A stretch of 64,000 bases of DNA from Clostridium sp. (GTDB taxonomy: Bacteria > Bacillota > Clostridia > Clostridiales > Clostridiaceae), in assembly GCF_018372875.1 (NCBI RefSeq), contig NZ_JAHAIF010000005.1, forward strand, positions 37,791 through 101,790. Reading direction: 5' to 3'. Within the stretch, counting starts at the first letter, position 1, and each line of letters starts with the position of its first letter. A model generated the notes under the pieces. It was not told the origin of the DNA. It searched no databases and worked only from the letters and a program-made list of their open reading frames with translations. Of this stretch, positions 17,661 to 28,417 are shown piece after piece. A program made the position numbers and the translations under genes.

Positions 17661-18845
17661 ATGAAACATGAATTAGGGATTTCTGTATATCCAGATTTAA
17701 TGCCTTTAGAAAAAATTGAAAGCTATTTTGAGTTAGCAAGTCGTTATGGTGTGTCTAAAGTGTTTTCAAGTATGTTTTCAGTAGAAGGAACAAAGGAAGA
17801 AGTTTTAGATTATTTTAAGAAATTGATTGTTGCAGCACATAAAAACAAGTTAAAAGTATCTTTAGATGTTAATCCTATGTGTTTTGAAAAAATGGGAGCT
17901 AAACCAGATGATTTAAGTGTATTTAAAAGCATTGATGTAGATTTTTTACGAATGGATTTAAGCTATGGTCCAGAAAATGATGCAAAGTTGGTAAGAAATC
18001 CATATGGAATTACAATAGAATTTAATAATTCTCCTCAAATTGTTAAAGGTTTAATAGAAAATGGTATTGATCCAAAAGACTTTTTGGTTTGTCATAATTT
18101 TTATCCACAGAGATATACAGCAATGAAGTGGAATAAATTTGTAAATAAAAATAAAGAATTGAAAGCTTGTTCAAGAGATGTTCGTATAGGTGCTTTTATT
18201 TCTTCAACAGCACCTAATACACATGGTGTGTGGGATGCAATATGTGGACTTCCTACAGTTGAAAAATTGCGTATGCTTCCAATTGATTTGCAAGCAAGAA
18301 TGTTATTAGCTACAGGAGATGTAGATGATATTTTAATTGGAAATGCTTTTGCAAGTGAAGATGAGTTTAAAAAGTTGCAAGAAGTATTGCAGGAAAATGA
18401 GAAGTTGAGTAAGGAATTGGATCCAACTTTAAAAATGTTGGTTGATCATGGAATCATTAGTTTAGACAAGCCCGTAAAAAAATTACGTGTAACACTAGAT
18501 GAAGAAATTACAGAAAAAGAGAAGGAAGTATTATTTGACTTTTTCCCACATTTGGAAATGGGTGATAGTTCAGAGTGGATTTGGCGTACAAGAATATCTC
18601 GTTTTAAATATAGTCAACCAAATGAGATTTTAACACCACGACATTATGATAAAGAAATGTTTGAGGTTGGCGATGTAGTTATTGTAAACGATAACTACAA
18701 ACATTATGCTGGAGAAATTCAAATTGTAAAAATTCCTATTGTTAATGATGGAACAAGAAACAGAATTGGACATCTTGACTCAGATGAGTATCAAATGATG
18801 GAACTTGTATATGACGGGGATTTAGTTGAATTTTTAGAAAAGTAG
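17661..18845 (+). CDS. MupG/DUF871-family phosphoglycosidase
   Basis: A 394-residue protein of the DUF871 family: an N-terminal TIM-barrel part (ELGISVYPD, VFSSMFS, DVNPM, LRMDLSYG, CHNFYPQ, DDILIGNAF) and a smaller C-terminal domain (about 280-394). The family's characterised member, Staphylococcus MupG, cleaves 6-phospho-MurNAc-GlcNAc. No murQ-like etherase is present here, so this member may act on another 6-phospho-disaccharide from the neighbouring PTS. I chose ATG 17661, eight bases after GGAGG (17648-17652); the ATG at 17655 is only two bases away from it. Longer than the paralogue at 50511 (362 aa). Confidence 0.82.
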   Translation: MKHELGISVYPDLMPLEKIESYFELASRYGVSKVFSSMFSVEGTKEEVLDYFKKLIVAAHKNKLKVSLDVNPMCFEKMGAKPDDLSVFKSIDVDFLRMDLSYGPENDAKLVRNPYGITIEFNNSPQIVKGLIENGIDPKDFLVCHNFYPQRYTAMKWNKFVNKNKELKACSRDVRIGAFISSTAPNTHGVWDAICGLPTVEKLRMLPIDLQARMLLATGDVDDILIGNAFASEDEFKKLQEVLQENEKLSKELDPTLKMLVDHGIISLDKPVKKLRVTLDEEITEKEKEVLFDFFPHLEMGDSSEWIWRTRISRFKYSQPNEILTPRHYDKEMFEVGDVVIVNDNYKHYAGEIQIVKIPIVNDGTRNRIGHLDSDEYQMMELVYDGDLVEFLEK

Positions 18846-18861
18846 ATTGGAGGGTATTTAT

Positions 18862-21767
<2,906 letters not shown>

Positions 21768-21772
21768 AAAAA

Positions 21773-21796
21773 GGCGAAAGATATCTTTCGCTTTTT
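21773..21796 (+). terminator. Terminator after the second GH1 gene
   Basis: GCGAAAGATATCTTTCGC is a perfect 18-base palindrome followed by five T. It lies between the GH1 gene and the YitT gene and could attenuate the distal genes. Confidence 0.8.
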
Positions 21797-21804
21797 GTTC
21801 TATT

Positions 21805-22653
21805 ATGATAAATACAAGGATAAAGAACTATGGAATTATTTTAATTGGCTCATTTTTGTTTTGTGCAGGATTAAATTGGTTTATTGTTCCTTTGGGACTT
21901 TATAATGGAGGAACAGTAGGGATTTCTCAAATTATCCGTACGTTATTAGATATAAATATTGGTTTTGACATTGCGGGAATATTGAATTTTATGTTAAATA
22001 TTCCATTGTTAATGTTAGCTTTTGTACATTTTGGAAGATCATTATTCTTTAAAACATTTTTTAGTATTATAACACAAACCATTATTTTTACTTACTTACC
22101 AATTCCTACTCAGCCTATCATAGAAGAATATGCTGTTTCATGTCTTATGGGTGGAATTTTAGCAGGAGCAGGTGTTGGAATTACGTTAAGAGCTGGTGGC
22201 TCTGGAGGTGGTTTAGATATATTAGGATTGTATCTTACTAAAAAGAGTAAAGATTTTAGTGTAGGACGTTTTGCATTGATTATTAACGCAATCATATATA
22301 GTGTATGTGCTATTTTATTTGAATTACCTGTTGCTATTTATTCTATTTTGTATTCTATGGTTTACTCCATGGCAATTGATAAAACACATTTACAAAATAT
22401 AAATACAAGCGTTATGATTTTCACAAAAAATAAGATTATTTGTGAAACAATATTACATGAATTAAATCGTGGAGTAACTTATTGGAAAGGGGTAGGTGGC
22501 TATACAGAAGTTGATACCTATGTTTTTTATAGTGTACTGTCAAAATATGAAGTAAGAATATTACAAGAAAATTTAAAGATACAAGATCCAGATGCATTTG
22601 TTGTTGTGACAGAACAAGATCAAGTATTAGGAAATTTTGAAATAAGATTGTGA
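21805..22653 (+). CDS. YitT-family membrane protein
   Basis: A protein of about 283 residues with five or six N-terminal membrane segments (NYGIILIGSFLFCAGLNW onwards) and a C-terminal cytoplasmic DUF2179 domain (about 190-283, ending VVVTEQDQVLGNFEIRL). The glycine-rich LRAGGSGGGLDILG is the family hallmark. The function is unknown, though YitT proteins have been linked to transport. The start is uncertain: ATG 21805 gives the usual N-terminus but lies right after a terminator and lacks a clear ribosome site; in-frame starts at 21748 and 21757 lie inside the GH1 gene. It belongs to the island, and its role beside sugar genes is unclear. Confidence 0.8.
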   Translation: MINTRIKNYGIILIGSFLFCAGLNWFIVPLGLYNGGTVGISQIIRTLLDINIGFDIAGILNFMLNIPLLMLAFVHFGRSLFFKTFFSIITQTIIFTYLPIPTQPIIEEYAVSCLMGGILAGAGVGITLRAGGSGGGLDILGLYLTKKSKDFSVGRFALIINAIIYSVCAILFELPVAIYSILYSMVYSMAIDKTHLQNINTSVMIFTKNKIICETILHELNRGVTYWKGVGGYTEVDTYVFYSVLSKYEVRILQENLKIQDPDAFVVVTEQDQVLGNFEIRL

Positions 22654-22676
22654 TAAAAGAAAGGTGTGTGAATAAT

Positions 22677-24251
22677 GTGAAAAAATTATTTTATAATGGA
22701 ACAATTCTCACTATGGATGAAAAAATGCCCAAAGTAGCTGCTGTTGCAATTGAAGAGGATCGAATTATACAAGTATATAACGAAGTCCCATTAGATTGGA
22801 AATATGAAAGCTATGATTTAGAGGGAAAAACACTTCTACCTGGCTTTATCGATGGACATTCTCATTTTGTTGGTTGTGCTAATTCATTGGCACAATGTGA
22901 TTTATCCAAAGCCAAAAATTTTTATGATATTGTGGATATTATGAAACAATTTATAAAAGACCGAAATATTCAAAAAGGAAAATGGGTCGTTGGTATCAAT
23001 TATGATCATAATTTCTTAAAAGAAAAACGTCACCCAGATTGTAATGTCCTTAATGAGATTAGCAAAGATCACGCTATTCTTATAATACATGCTTCAAATC
23101 ATATGGGTGTTGTAAATTCATTTGGACTATGTAAAGAAAATGTAAATGATGATGTAAAAGATCCACAAGGTGGTAGATATGGTAGATTTGATGGGACAAA
23201 TACTTTGAATGGATATATGGAAGAAAATGCTTTTATTAATTTTCAAAAATCTATATCTTCCTTGGATATAGAAATGATGAGAAAAAATATAATTTTAGCG
23301 CAAGAATTGTATGCAAAATATGGTATTACAACTATTCAAGATGGTTTTCTTACCGATTCCTTATATTCTTTGTTAAAACTATTTGCTGAAGAAAAACTTT
23401 TAAAAATTGATGTTATTGGATATGTTGATTTAGAAAATTATCGTAATATATATCAAAATCATTCAAAAGATTATATATATAATAATCATTTTCGTTTAGG
23501 CGGATATAAAATCTTTTTAGATGGATCTCCACAAGGAAAAACTGCATGGATGAAGGAACCATATGAACATAGTAAAGAAAAGGGATATCCAGTTCATTCA
23601 GATGAAGATATATATGAATTGATCAGCAATGCTTTAGAAGATCATGCACAGTTATTGGCACATTGCAATGGGGATGCTGCAGCTGAACAATATGTAAAAC
23701 AATTTACAAGAGTTATGGAAAATCATAGTTATATAGATTCTTATCGTCCAGTTATGATTCATGCTCAATTGGTAAGAGAAGAGGAATTAACAAAGATGAA
23801 ACCAATATCTATGATTCCAAGTTTTTTTGTTGCGCATACATATTATTGGGGAGATATTCATTTGGCTAATTTAGGGGAAGAAAGAGCCTCTCGTATTTCT
23901 CCTGTAAAAGATGCTATTCGTACAGGTCTTACATATACATTCCATCAAGATACACCTGTATTATTTCCTGATGTAATGAAAACAATCAGCTGTGCAGTTA
24001 ATCGAATTACAAAAAATGGAGTTGAATTGTCAAAAGATCAAAGTATTAGTGTTATGGAGGCTTTAAAAGCTGTAACAATATATGCAGCTTATCAATATCA
24101 TGAAGAAAATAGTAAAGGAAGCATTGAAAAAGGAAAAAAGGCAAACCTTGTAATTTTAGAGAAAAATCCTTTAGAAGTAGAGTTAAGTGAGTTAGAAAAA
24201 ATACAAGTGGTTGAAACAATCGTAGATGGTGTAACAATATTCAAAAAATGA
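22677..24251 (+). CDS. Amidohydrolase-family metal-dependent hydrolase (YtcJ/Amidohydro_3 type)
   Basis: A 524-residue protein with the composite beta-sandwich/TIM-barrel layout of the YtcJ group. Metal ligands are visible in GFIDGHSHF (HxH), a central IHAQLVREEEL histidine and TFHQDTP near the C-terminus; AHCNGDAA supplies a further His. Substrates of this group range from N-acyl compounds to other amides and cannot be predicted. I chose GTG 22677 because AAAGGTG lies about ten bases upstream and the product then starts with KKLFYNGTILTMD; a longer frame from 22650 overlaps YitT. An amidase in a PTS sugar island would fit an N-acylated sugar or glycoconjugate, but this is inference only. Confidence 0.85.
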   Translation: MKKLFYNGTILTMDEKMPKVAAVAIEEDRIIQVYNEVPLDWKYESYDLEGKTLLPGFIDGHSHFVGCANSLAQCDLSKAKNFYDIVDIMKQFIKDRNIQKGKWVVGINYDHNFLKEKRHPDCNVLNEISKDHAILIIHASNHMGVVNSFGLCKENVNDDVKDPQGGRYGRFDGTNTLNGYMEENAFINFQKSISSLDIEMMRKNIILAQELYAKYGITTIQDGFLTDSLYSLLKLFAEEKLLKIDVIGYVDLENYRNIYQNHSKDYIYNNHFRLGGYKIFLDGSPQGKTAWMKEPYEHSKEKGYPVHSDEDIYELISNALEDHAQLLAHCNGDAAAEQYVKQFTRVMENHSYIDSYRPVMIHAQLVREEELTKMKPISMIPSFFVAHTYYWGDIHLANLGEERASRISPVKDAIRTGLTYTFHQDTPVLFPDVMKTISCAVNRITKNGVELSKDQSISVMEALKAVTIYAAYQYHEENSKGSIEKGKKANLVILEKNPLEVELSELEKIQVVETIVDGVTIFKK

Positions 24252-24257
24252 TATAAT
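24249..24257 (+). promoter_or_regulatory. Extended -10 promoter for the island regulator
   Basis: TG-A-TATAAT, a perfect extended -10 overlapping the amidohydrolase stop; no good -35. It would let the regulator be made independently of the operon. Confidence 0.5.
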
Positions 24258-24298
24258 GTAAAGGTATTCGCAGTTTAGAGAAAAGGAGAGATTATTCG

Positions 24299-26926
24299 TT
24301 GAAATTAAGCAAGGATATAGTTTTAGAATATATACAAAATCAATCATTACATCAATCAGAGGATGTTCATTTTACAACTCAAGAACTTTCAGATGTTTTA
24401 CAGATGCAACGTTCAAATTTAAGCAAGCTATTAAATGAATTGGTAAAGGAACATCGCATTAAGAAAACTAGTGGTAGACCTGTTTATTATTCATTAGTAA
24501 AAGAACATGAAGAATCATGTTTTCATACGATGATTGGTTATAATTCAAGTTTAAAGCAAGTTGTTCAGTTAACAAAAGCAGCTTTGCTATATCCAAGCAA
24601 TTCATTGCCTATTTTAATTACAGGATCAGATGGATCAGGAAAAAGCTTATTAGCAAGGCTGATTTATGAATTTGCGAAAGAAACTAACATTATTAAAGAA
24701 GAGGCTCCATTTATTAAAATTAATTGTCGATATTTAGTTGAAGAATCTAATGAGAAAATTAGAGAAATTTTCTTTTCAAAAGATGATGGGGCGATGAAAA
24801 AAGCACAAGGAGGTATCCTATTTGTTGACCACATCAATAGATTATCTCATGATATTCAAAGTGACCTTTTAAATTATGTTGAGATAGCACAAATATCTTT
24901 AAGTAATATGATTTTAGTTTACTCTGTTGATGACTCCATCAATCCTTCGTATTTGAGTCTATATTCTTCAAAGTTTTCAATTGTTGTGGATTTACCAGCA
25001 CTATCCAAAAGGAGTTTTGAGGAAAGATTCGATATGATTCAACTTTTTTTTCAAAAAGAAGCAGAATGTATTCAAAGGGATATTAAGATTAATGCAGAGG
25101 TATTACGTTGTCTAATGCTGTATCCATGTCAATCTAATGTAAAGCAGTTGAAAAAGGATATTCAGTTAGGTTGTGCAAATGGTTATGCTAGAAGTTTTGA
25201 CAAAGAAGACAATCAAATGGAGCTTTTTATTCATGATTTTCCGAATTATGTTCGAAAAGGTTTTTTATCATATCGTAAATATCGTACAAAGATTGAACAA
25301 ATAATACCAGATAATTATTTGTATATTTTTTCAGCCCAGGCAACAAATGCTTGCCATGATAATAATACAAAACAATCTGATGGAAATTTTTATAATATGA
25401 TTGATCGAAAAGTAGAAGAACTGAAACAACATGGAATAGATGAAGAAGATATCATGGGAATTATTCAAGCTGATCTAGACTATAATTTTAAACAAATTAA
25501 TTCCAGTATTGAACAAAAAGAAATTGATAAAGAATTGATTTCTAAGATTGTTGATTCTAAAATTATTGGGATGGTTGATACGTTTCTTAAAGAGGCATCA
25601 ATACGCTTTGAACGTATTTATCCAAACTCACTTTTTTATGCGATTTGTTTACATTTATCTGCCATATTAGAAAGAAAAGGAAAATCACAAAAATTATCTA
25701 ATGAACAGATTGTTATGACAATCAAAGAATTTAATGAAGAATATATTTTTTGCTCTAAATTTACAACTACATTAGAAAAAGAATTTAATGTAGAATTCTC
25801 TATTTATGAAGTAGTATTTTTAACAATGTTTATAACGCAGGACAATTTGAGTGAAACATCAAAAAATAAACCAGTTGTCTTGGTAGCAATGCATGGAAGT
25901 AGTACTGCATCTAGTATTGTTGAAGTAGCAAACACATTGGTTGGAGATGGAAATATTTATTCCTTTGACCTTTATTTAGATAAGGACATGCAAAAGGTTT
26001 ATGAGGAATTAAGCCAAACAATTTTAGAAATTCATCAAGGAAAAGGAGTATTGATGTTATATGATATGGGTTCTTTAAGGTCTATGGCAGAAATGATAAG
26101 CTTAGAAACTGGAATTGATATTAAAACTGTTTGTATTCCAGCTACTCTAATTGCTTTAGATTGCTCTCGTAAAGCAAGCTGTTATAATTCCTTAGATGAT
26201 ATATATACATCAGTTATGGACTCTTATCAACAAATGTATCCAGAAATTCAACAATCTTATCAGAAACAAGAGAAACCTCAAGTTATTATTACTTTATGTA
26301 TGACAGGAGAGGGAGCAGCAATACAAATAAAAAATTATATTGAACAACATATTTATTTGGAGAATACAGATATCATACCTTTAGCTATTTCTGATCATGA
26401 ATATCTGTTGAAAAAAGTAAATCAAATTCAAAAAAGTCAAAAAATTGCTTGCGTTGTTGGAGCGTATAATCCAGAGTTATACGGAATACCATATATTCCT
26501 ATTTCTAAATTGTTTGATACTTCCCCAGATAAACTGGATATTTTACTATCTTTAGAGACAGCAGAATCCGTTATGTCAGTCAACTATGATGCTATTTATG
26601 CATATCTTCAAGAGCAGTTAGATGGATTTGATTTTAAATTATTAAAAGAAGTTTTACCAAAGGTCATTCGCAGAATAAAGAAAATGGTGCATGGTCTATC
26701 ATCTGATCAAGAAGTAGGTTTATTTATGCATATTGCTTGTTCCATTTATCGTTTGCAAAATGAAAATAAATCTGCAAAAAATGGACAAACCAAACACATT
26801 ATTTTGAAAAATAAACGTCTATACAATGATTTGAAAGAGATTTTACATTTAATTGAAGAAGAATTTTGCGTGGAATTTAACGATGATGAATTGGCAAATA
26901 TAATTCAAATTATAAGACAATGTTGA
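24299..26926 (+). CDS. LevR-like PRD regulator with a degenerate AAA+ domain
   Basis: An 875-residue regulator: N-terminal winged helix (about 1-65), AAA+ domain (about 80-310), PRD1 (about 415-510), EIIA-Man-like domain (MHGSST, His near 531), EIIB-like segment (LCMTGEGA, about 665) and PRD2 (about 780-830). LevR proteins are phosphorylation-controlled sigma-54 activators. Here Walker A is kept (GSDGSGKS, 109-116), but the GAFTGA loop is replaced by FFSKDDGAMKK, the Walker B Glu is His178 (LFVDH), and the RR of the paralogue's TRRIP is missing. It therefore probably cannot drive sigma-54. TTG start with AAAGGAGAG upstream. It presumably senses its PTS through the PRDs and acts on the sigma-A promoter of the operon. 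Confidence 0.85.
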   Translation: MKLSKDIVLEYIQNQSLHQSEDVHFTTQELSDVLQMQRSNLSKLLNELVKEHRIKKTSGRPVYYSLVKEHEESCFHTMIGYNSSLKQVVQLTKAALLYPSNSLPILITGSDGSGKSLLARLIYEFAKETNIIKEEAPFIKINCRYLVEESNEKIREIFFSKDDGAMKKAQGGILFVDHINRLSHDIQSDLLNYVEIAQISLSNMILVYSVDDSINPSYLSLYSSKFSIVVDLPALSKRSFEERFDMIQLFFQKEAECIQRDIKINAEVLRCLMLYPCQSNVKQLKKDIQLGCANGYARSFDKEDNQMELFIHDFPNYVRKGFLSYRKYRTKIEQIIPDNYLYIFSAQATNACHDNNTKQSDGNFYNMIDRKVEELKQHGIDEEDIMGIIQADLDYNFKQINSSIEQKEIDKELISKIVDSKIIGMVDTFLKEASIRFERIYPNSLFYAICLHLSAILERKGKSQKLSNEQIVMTIKEFNEEYIFCSKFTTTLEKEFNVEFSIYEVVFLTMFITQDNLSETSKNKPVVLVAMHGSSTASSIVEVANTLVGDGNIYSFDLYLDKDMQKVYEELSQTILEIHQGKGVLMLYDMGSLRSMAEMISLETGIDIKTVCIPATLIALDCSRKASCYNSLDDIYTSVMDSYQQMYPEIQQSYQKQEKPQVIITLCMTGEGAAIQIKNYIEQHIYLENTDIIPLAISDHEYLLKKVNQIQKSQKIACVVGAYNPELYGIPYIPISKLFDTSPDKLDILLSLETAESVMSVNYDAIYAYLQEQLDGFDFKLLKEVLPKVIRRIKKMVHGLSSDQEVGLFMHIACSIYRLQNENKSAKNGQTKHIILKNKRLYNDLKEILHLIEEEFCVEFNDDELANIIQIIRQC

Positions 26927-26988
26927 GTGTAGGAAAACTGGTTCTTTCAGAAAATTAAAAAGAAAAAACTATGAGTTAAGAAAATTGA

Positions 26989-27015
26989 GCAGCATAACAG
27001 GATATGCTGCTTTTT
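26989..27015 (+). terminator. Terminator of the island regulator gene
   Basis: GCAGCAT-AACAGGAT-ATGCTGC followed by five T. Confidence 0.85.
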
Positions 27016-27080
27016 ATATTTTATGATTTCATTAAATTTGTCCTTGATGTAGAAAATCAATATATGCTGTATAGATTAAT
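27016..27080. other. Right-hand junction of the island
   Basis: AT-rich, no ORF or clear signal. It runs from the regulator terminator to the first base of the purD-tail copy; the end of foreign DNA should lie here. Confidence 0.4.
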
Positions 27081-27267
27081 AGGATAATGTCTTTTTAGCA
27101 GGAGCAAAGCTTAAAATGGTGTTTTAAAGACTAGTGGGGGAAGAGTTCTGTCTGTAATTGGTACGGGTAAGACTTTAGAGGAAGCTAGAGAAGAAGTTTA
27201 TAGAAATGTTGAGCTTGTTGATTTTATGGGAGCTTATTGTAGAAAAGATATAGGGATATTTGAATAA
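27081..27267 (+). pseudogene. purD: Truncated, frameshifted purD 3' end
   Basis: A remnant matching purD from base 15015 to its stop. Relative to the functional tail it lacks one G near 27113 (frameshift) and has about ten substitutions, nine of them synonymous (GGA to GGG, ACA to ACG, GAA to GAG, GAC to GAT and others). That pattern means the copy diverged while still under selection, so it descends from a working purD of a related lineage. It has no start and is not translated as PurD. Confidence 0.9.
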
Positions 27268-27284
27268 ATGGTAAAGCTTAGGAA

Positions 27285-27310
27285 GAAATCCGGCGATTGC
27301 TGGATTTCTT
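27285..27310 (+). terminator. Diverged copy of the purD terminator
   Basis: GAAATCCGGC-GATT-GCTGGATTTC: the stem is kept, with one G-U pair replacing A-U, but the long T-run is lost (TT then AGG). Confidence 0.6.
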
Positions 27311-27404
27311 AGGAAATTATAATTCTATTATTAGTAAGAAAATGGTTATAATTTTAAACTTTAAGAAATAGTTAATAATATATGAATTTTTTGGAGAGGG
27401 TTAT

Positions 27405-28199
27405 GTGGTTAATTATTTATATGAGGTATCTATAAATGGGGTAAACGTTCCTGTGTTGGAATGTGGATATGGGAATAAAACGAGAATAATATTACTTAAA
27501 TCCATATCAGATATATATGGAAGTGATTATAAAAGTTTATTAGGAAAAATAAATACTAATAAAGAAGAATTTGAGGGGCATTATTATAATTTAAGGGATG
27601 AAGTAACTGGAAATAGTGTATTAAAGAATCAATTGAAAATTCATTTGGATAAAAGAACAGTTTATTTTTACGCATTAGATATAGATGGATTTCAAAAATT
27701 AATGTTTATGCAAAATAAAACATATAAAAAGAATATTAAGTTGTATAATCAAATTATATCTAAATATTTTAATGAGGATATGAGACAAGATAATAAAAAT
27801 AGTAAGTTTTTAGATAGTGGATCTGTTGGAAATATATTGGGATTTAAGAAGAAAAATGAATTACTAAAAATAATAAATTCTTTATTATTAGTACCAAAGT
27901 ATGTTAAGAATAATAATGTAAAGAGTAGGAAAAATTTTATTAAAAATAGCATTGATAGGATATCAGTAAGGTTAATGCTAGATAGCATTGGAGTAGAGCA
28001 TGAACTTAAAATTCCTAAAGATAAAATGGATGTTTGTATAAAATTATTCTCAAATGCTATTTATGTAGAAGATGAAGTTTTAGATGAGATAATTAAACTC
28101 TCTAGGGAAATTAATGATGAAAAATGTGAATATTTAAAAATATTAAATGAAAAAAATAAAGAGCAATTTAAAAAGATTAAAGAACAGATAAATAAATAA
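27405..28199 (+). CDS. Hypothetical protein with an ORF6N-like N-terminus (phage-type)
   Basis: A 264-residue protein of uncertain function. Residues about 10-55 (NGVNVPVLE, then IILLKSISDIYG, then KINTNKEEFEGHYYNL) resemble the ORF6N domain found in phage antirepressor and KilA-like proteins. The C-terminal 40 residues are Lys/Glu-rich and probably helical or coiled-coil. GTG start with GGAGAGGG six bases upstream. It sits alone between the purD remnant and polC, a likely insertion spot, so it may be a prophage or mobile-element relic; no other phage gene is next to it. The domain match is from memory and modest. Confidence 0.5.
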   Translation: MVNYLYEVSINGVNVPVLECGYGNKTRIILLKSISDIYGSDYKSLLGKINTNKEEFEGHYYNLRDEVTGNSVLKNQLKIHLDKRTVYFYALDIDGFQKLMFMQNKTYKKNIKLYNQIISKYFNEDMRQDNKNSKFLDSGSVGNILGFKKKNELLKIINSLLLVPKYVKNNNVKSRKNFIKNSIDRISVRLMLDSIGVEHELKIPKDKMDVCIKLFSNAIYVEDEVLDEIIKLSREINDEKCEYLKILNEKNKEQFKKIKEQINK

Positions 28200-28300
28200 T
28201 ATTTAGGAAGAGCGAAAAGTTATTAAGTTTAGTAGAGGTAATGGTAATGGCTCCCCTCCACCATAAAAAAGATTTTATTTAATATTATTTGAAAAGATAG

Positions 28301-28347
28301 AAGGTATAGAGTTTATATAAAAAATATGTAACTCTATACCTTTTTTT
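28301..28347 (+). terminator. Terminator before polC
   Basis: AAGGTATAGAGTT pairs with AACTCTATACCTT around a 16-base AT loop, then a T-run. It ends the ORF6N-like gene. Confidence 0.85.
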
Positions 28348-28417
28348 GTATGTGCAATTATGAACTTAATTATATATAATAGAACCATACTGAAGTTATG
28401 GAAAGGTATAAATTATT

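Larger units (their letters stand above)
27081..27310 (+). repeat. Right copy of the 231-bp purD-tail direct repeat
   Basis: Same order as 15015-15245: purD tail, stop and terminator. It ends at the same GGATTTCTT, after which the two loci differ. Confidence 0.9.

Noticed and set aside
28200..28300. A small gene or RNA between the ORF6N-like gene and polC
   Set aside because: Only a GC-richer CTCCCCTCCACC patch and a terminator were seen; no start with a ribosome site.
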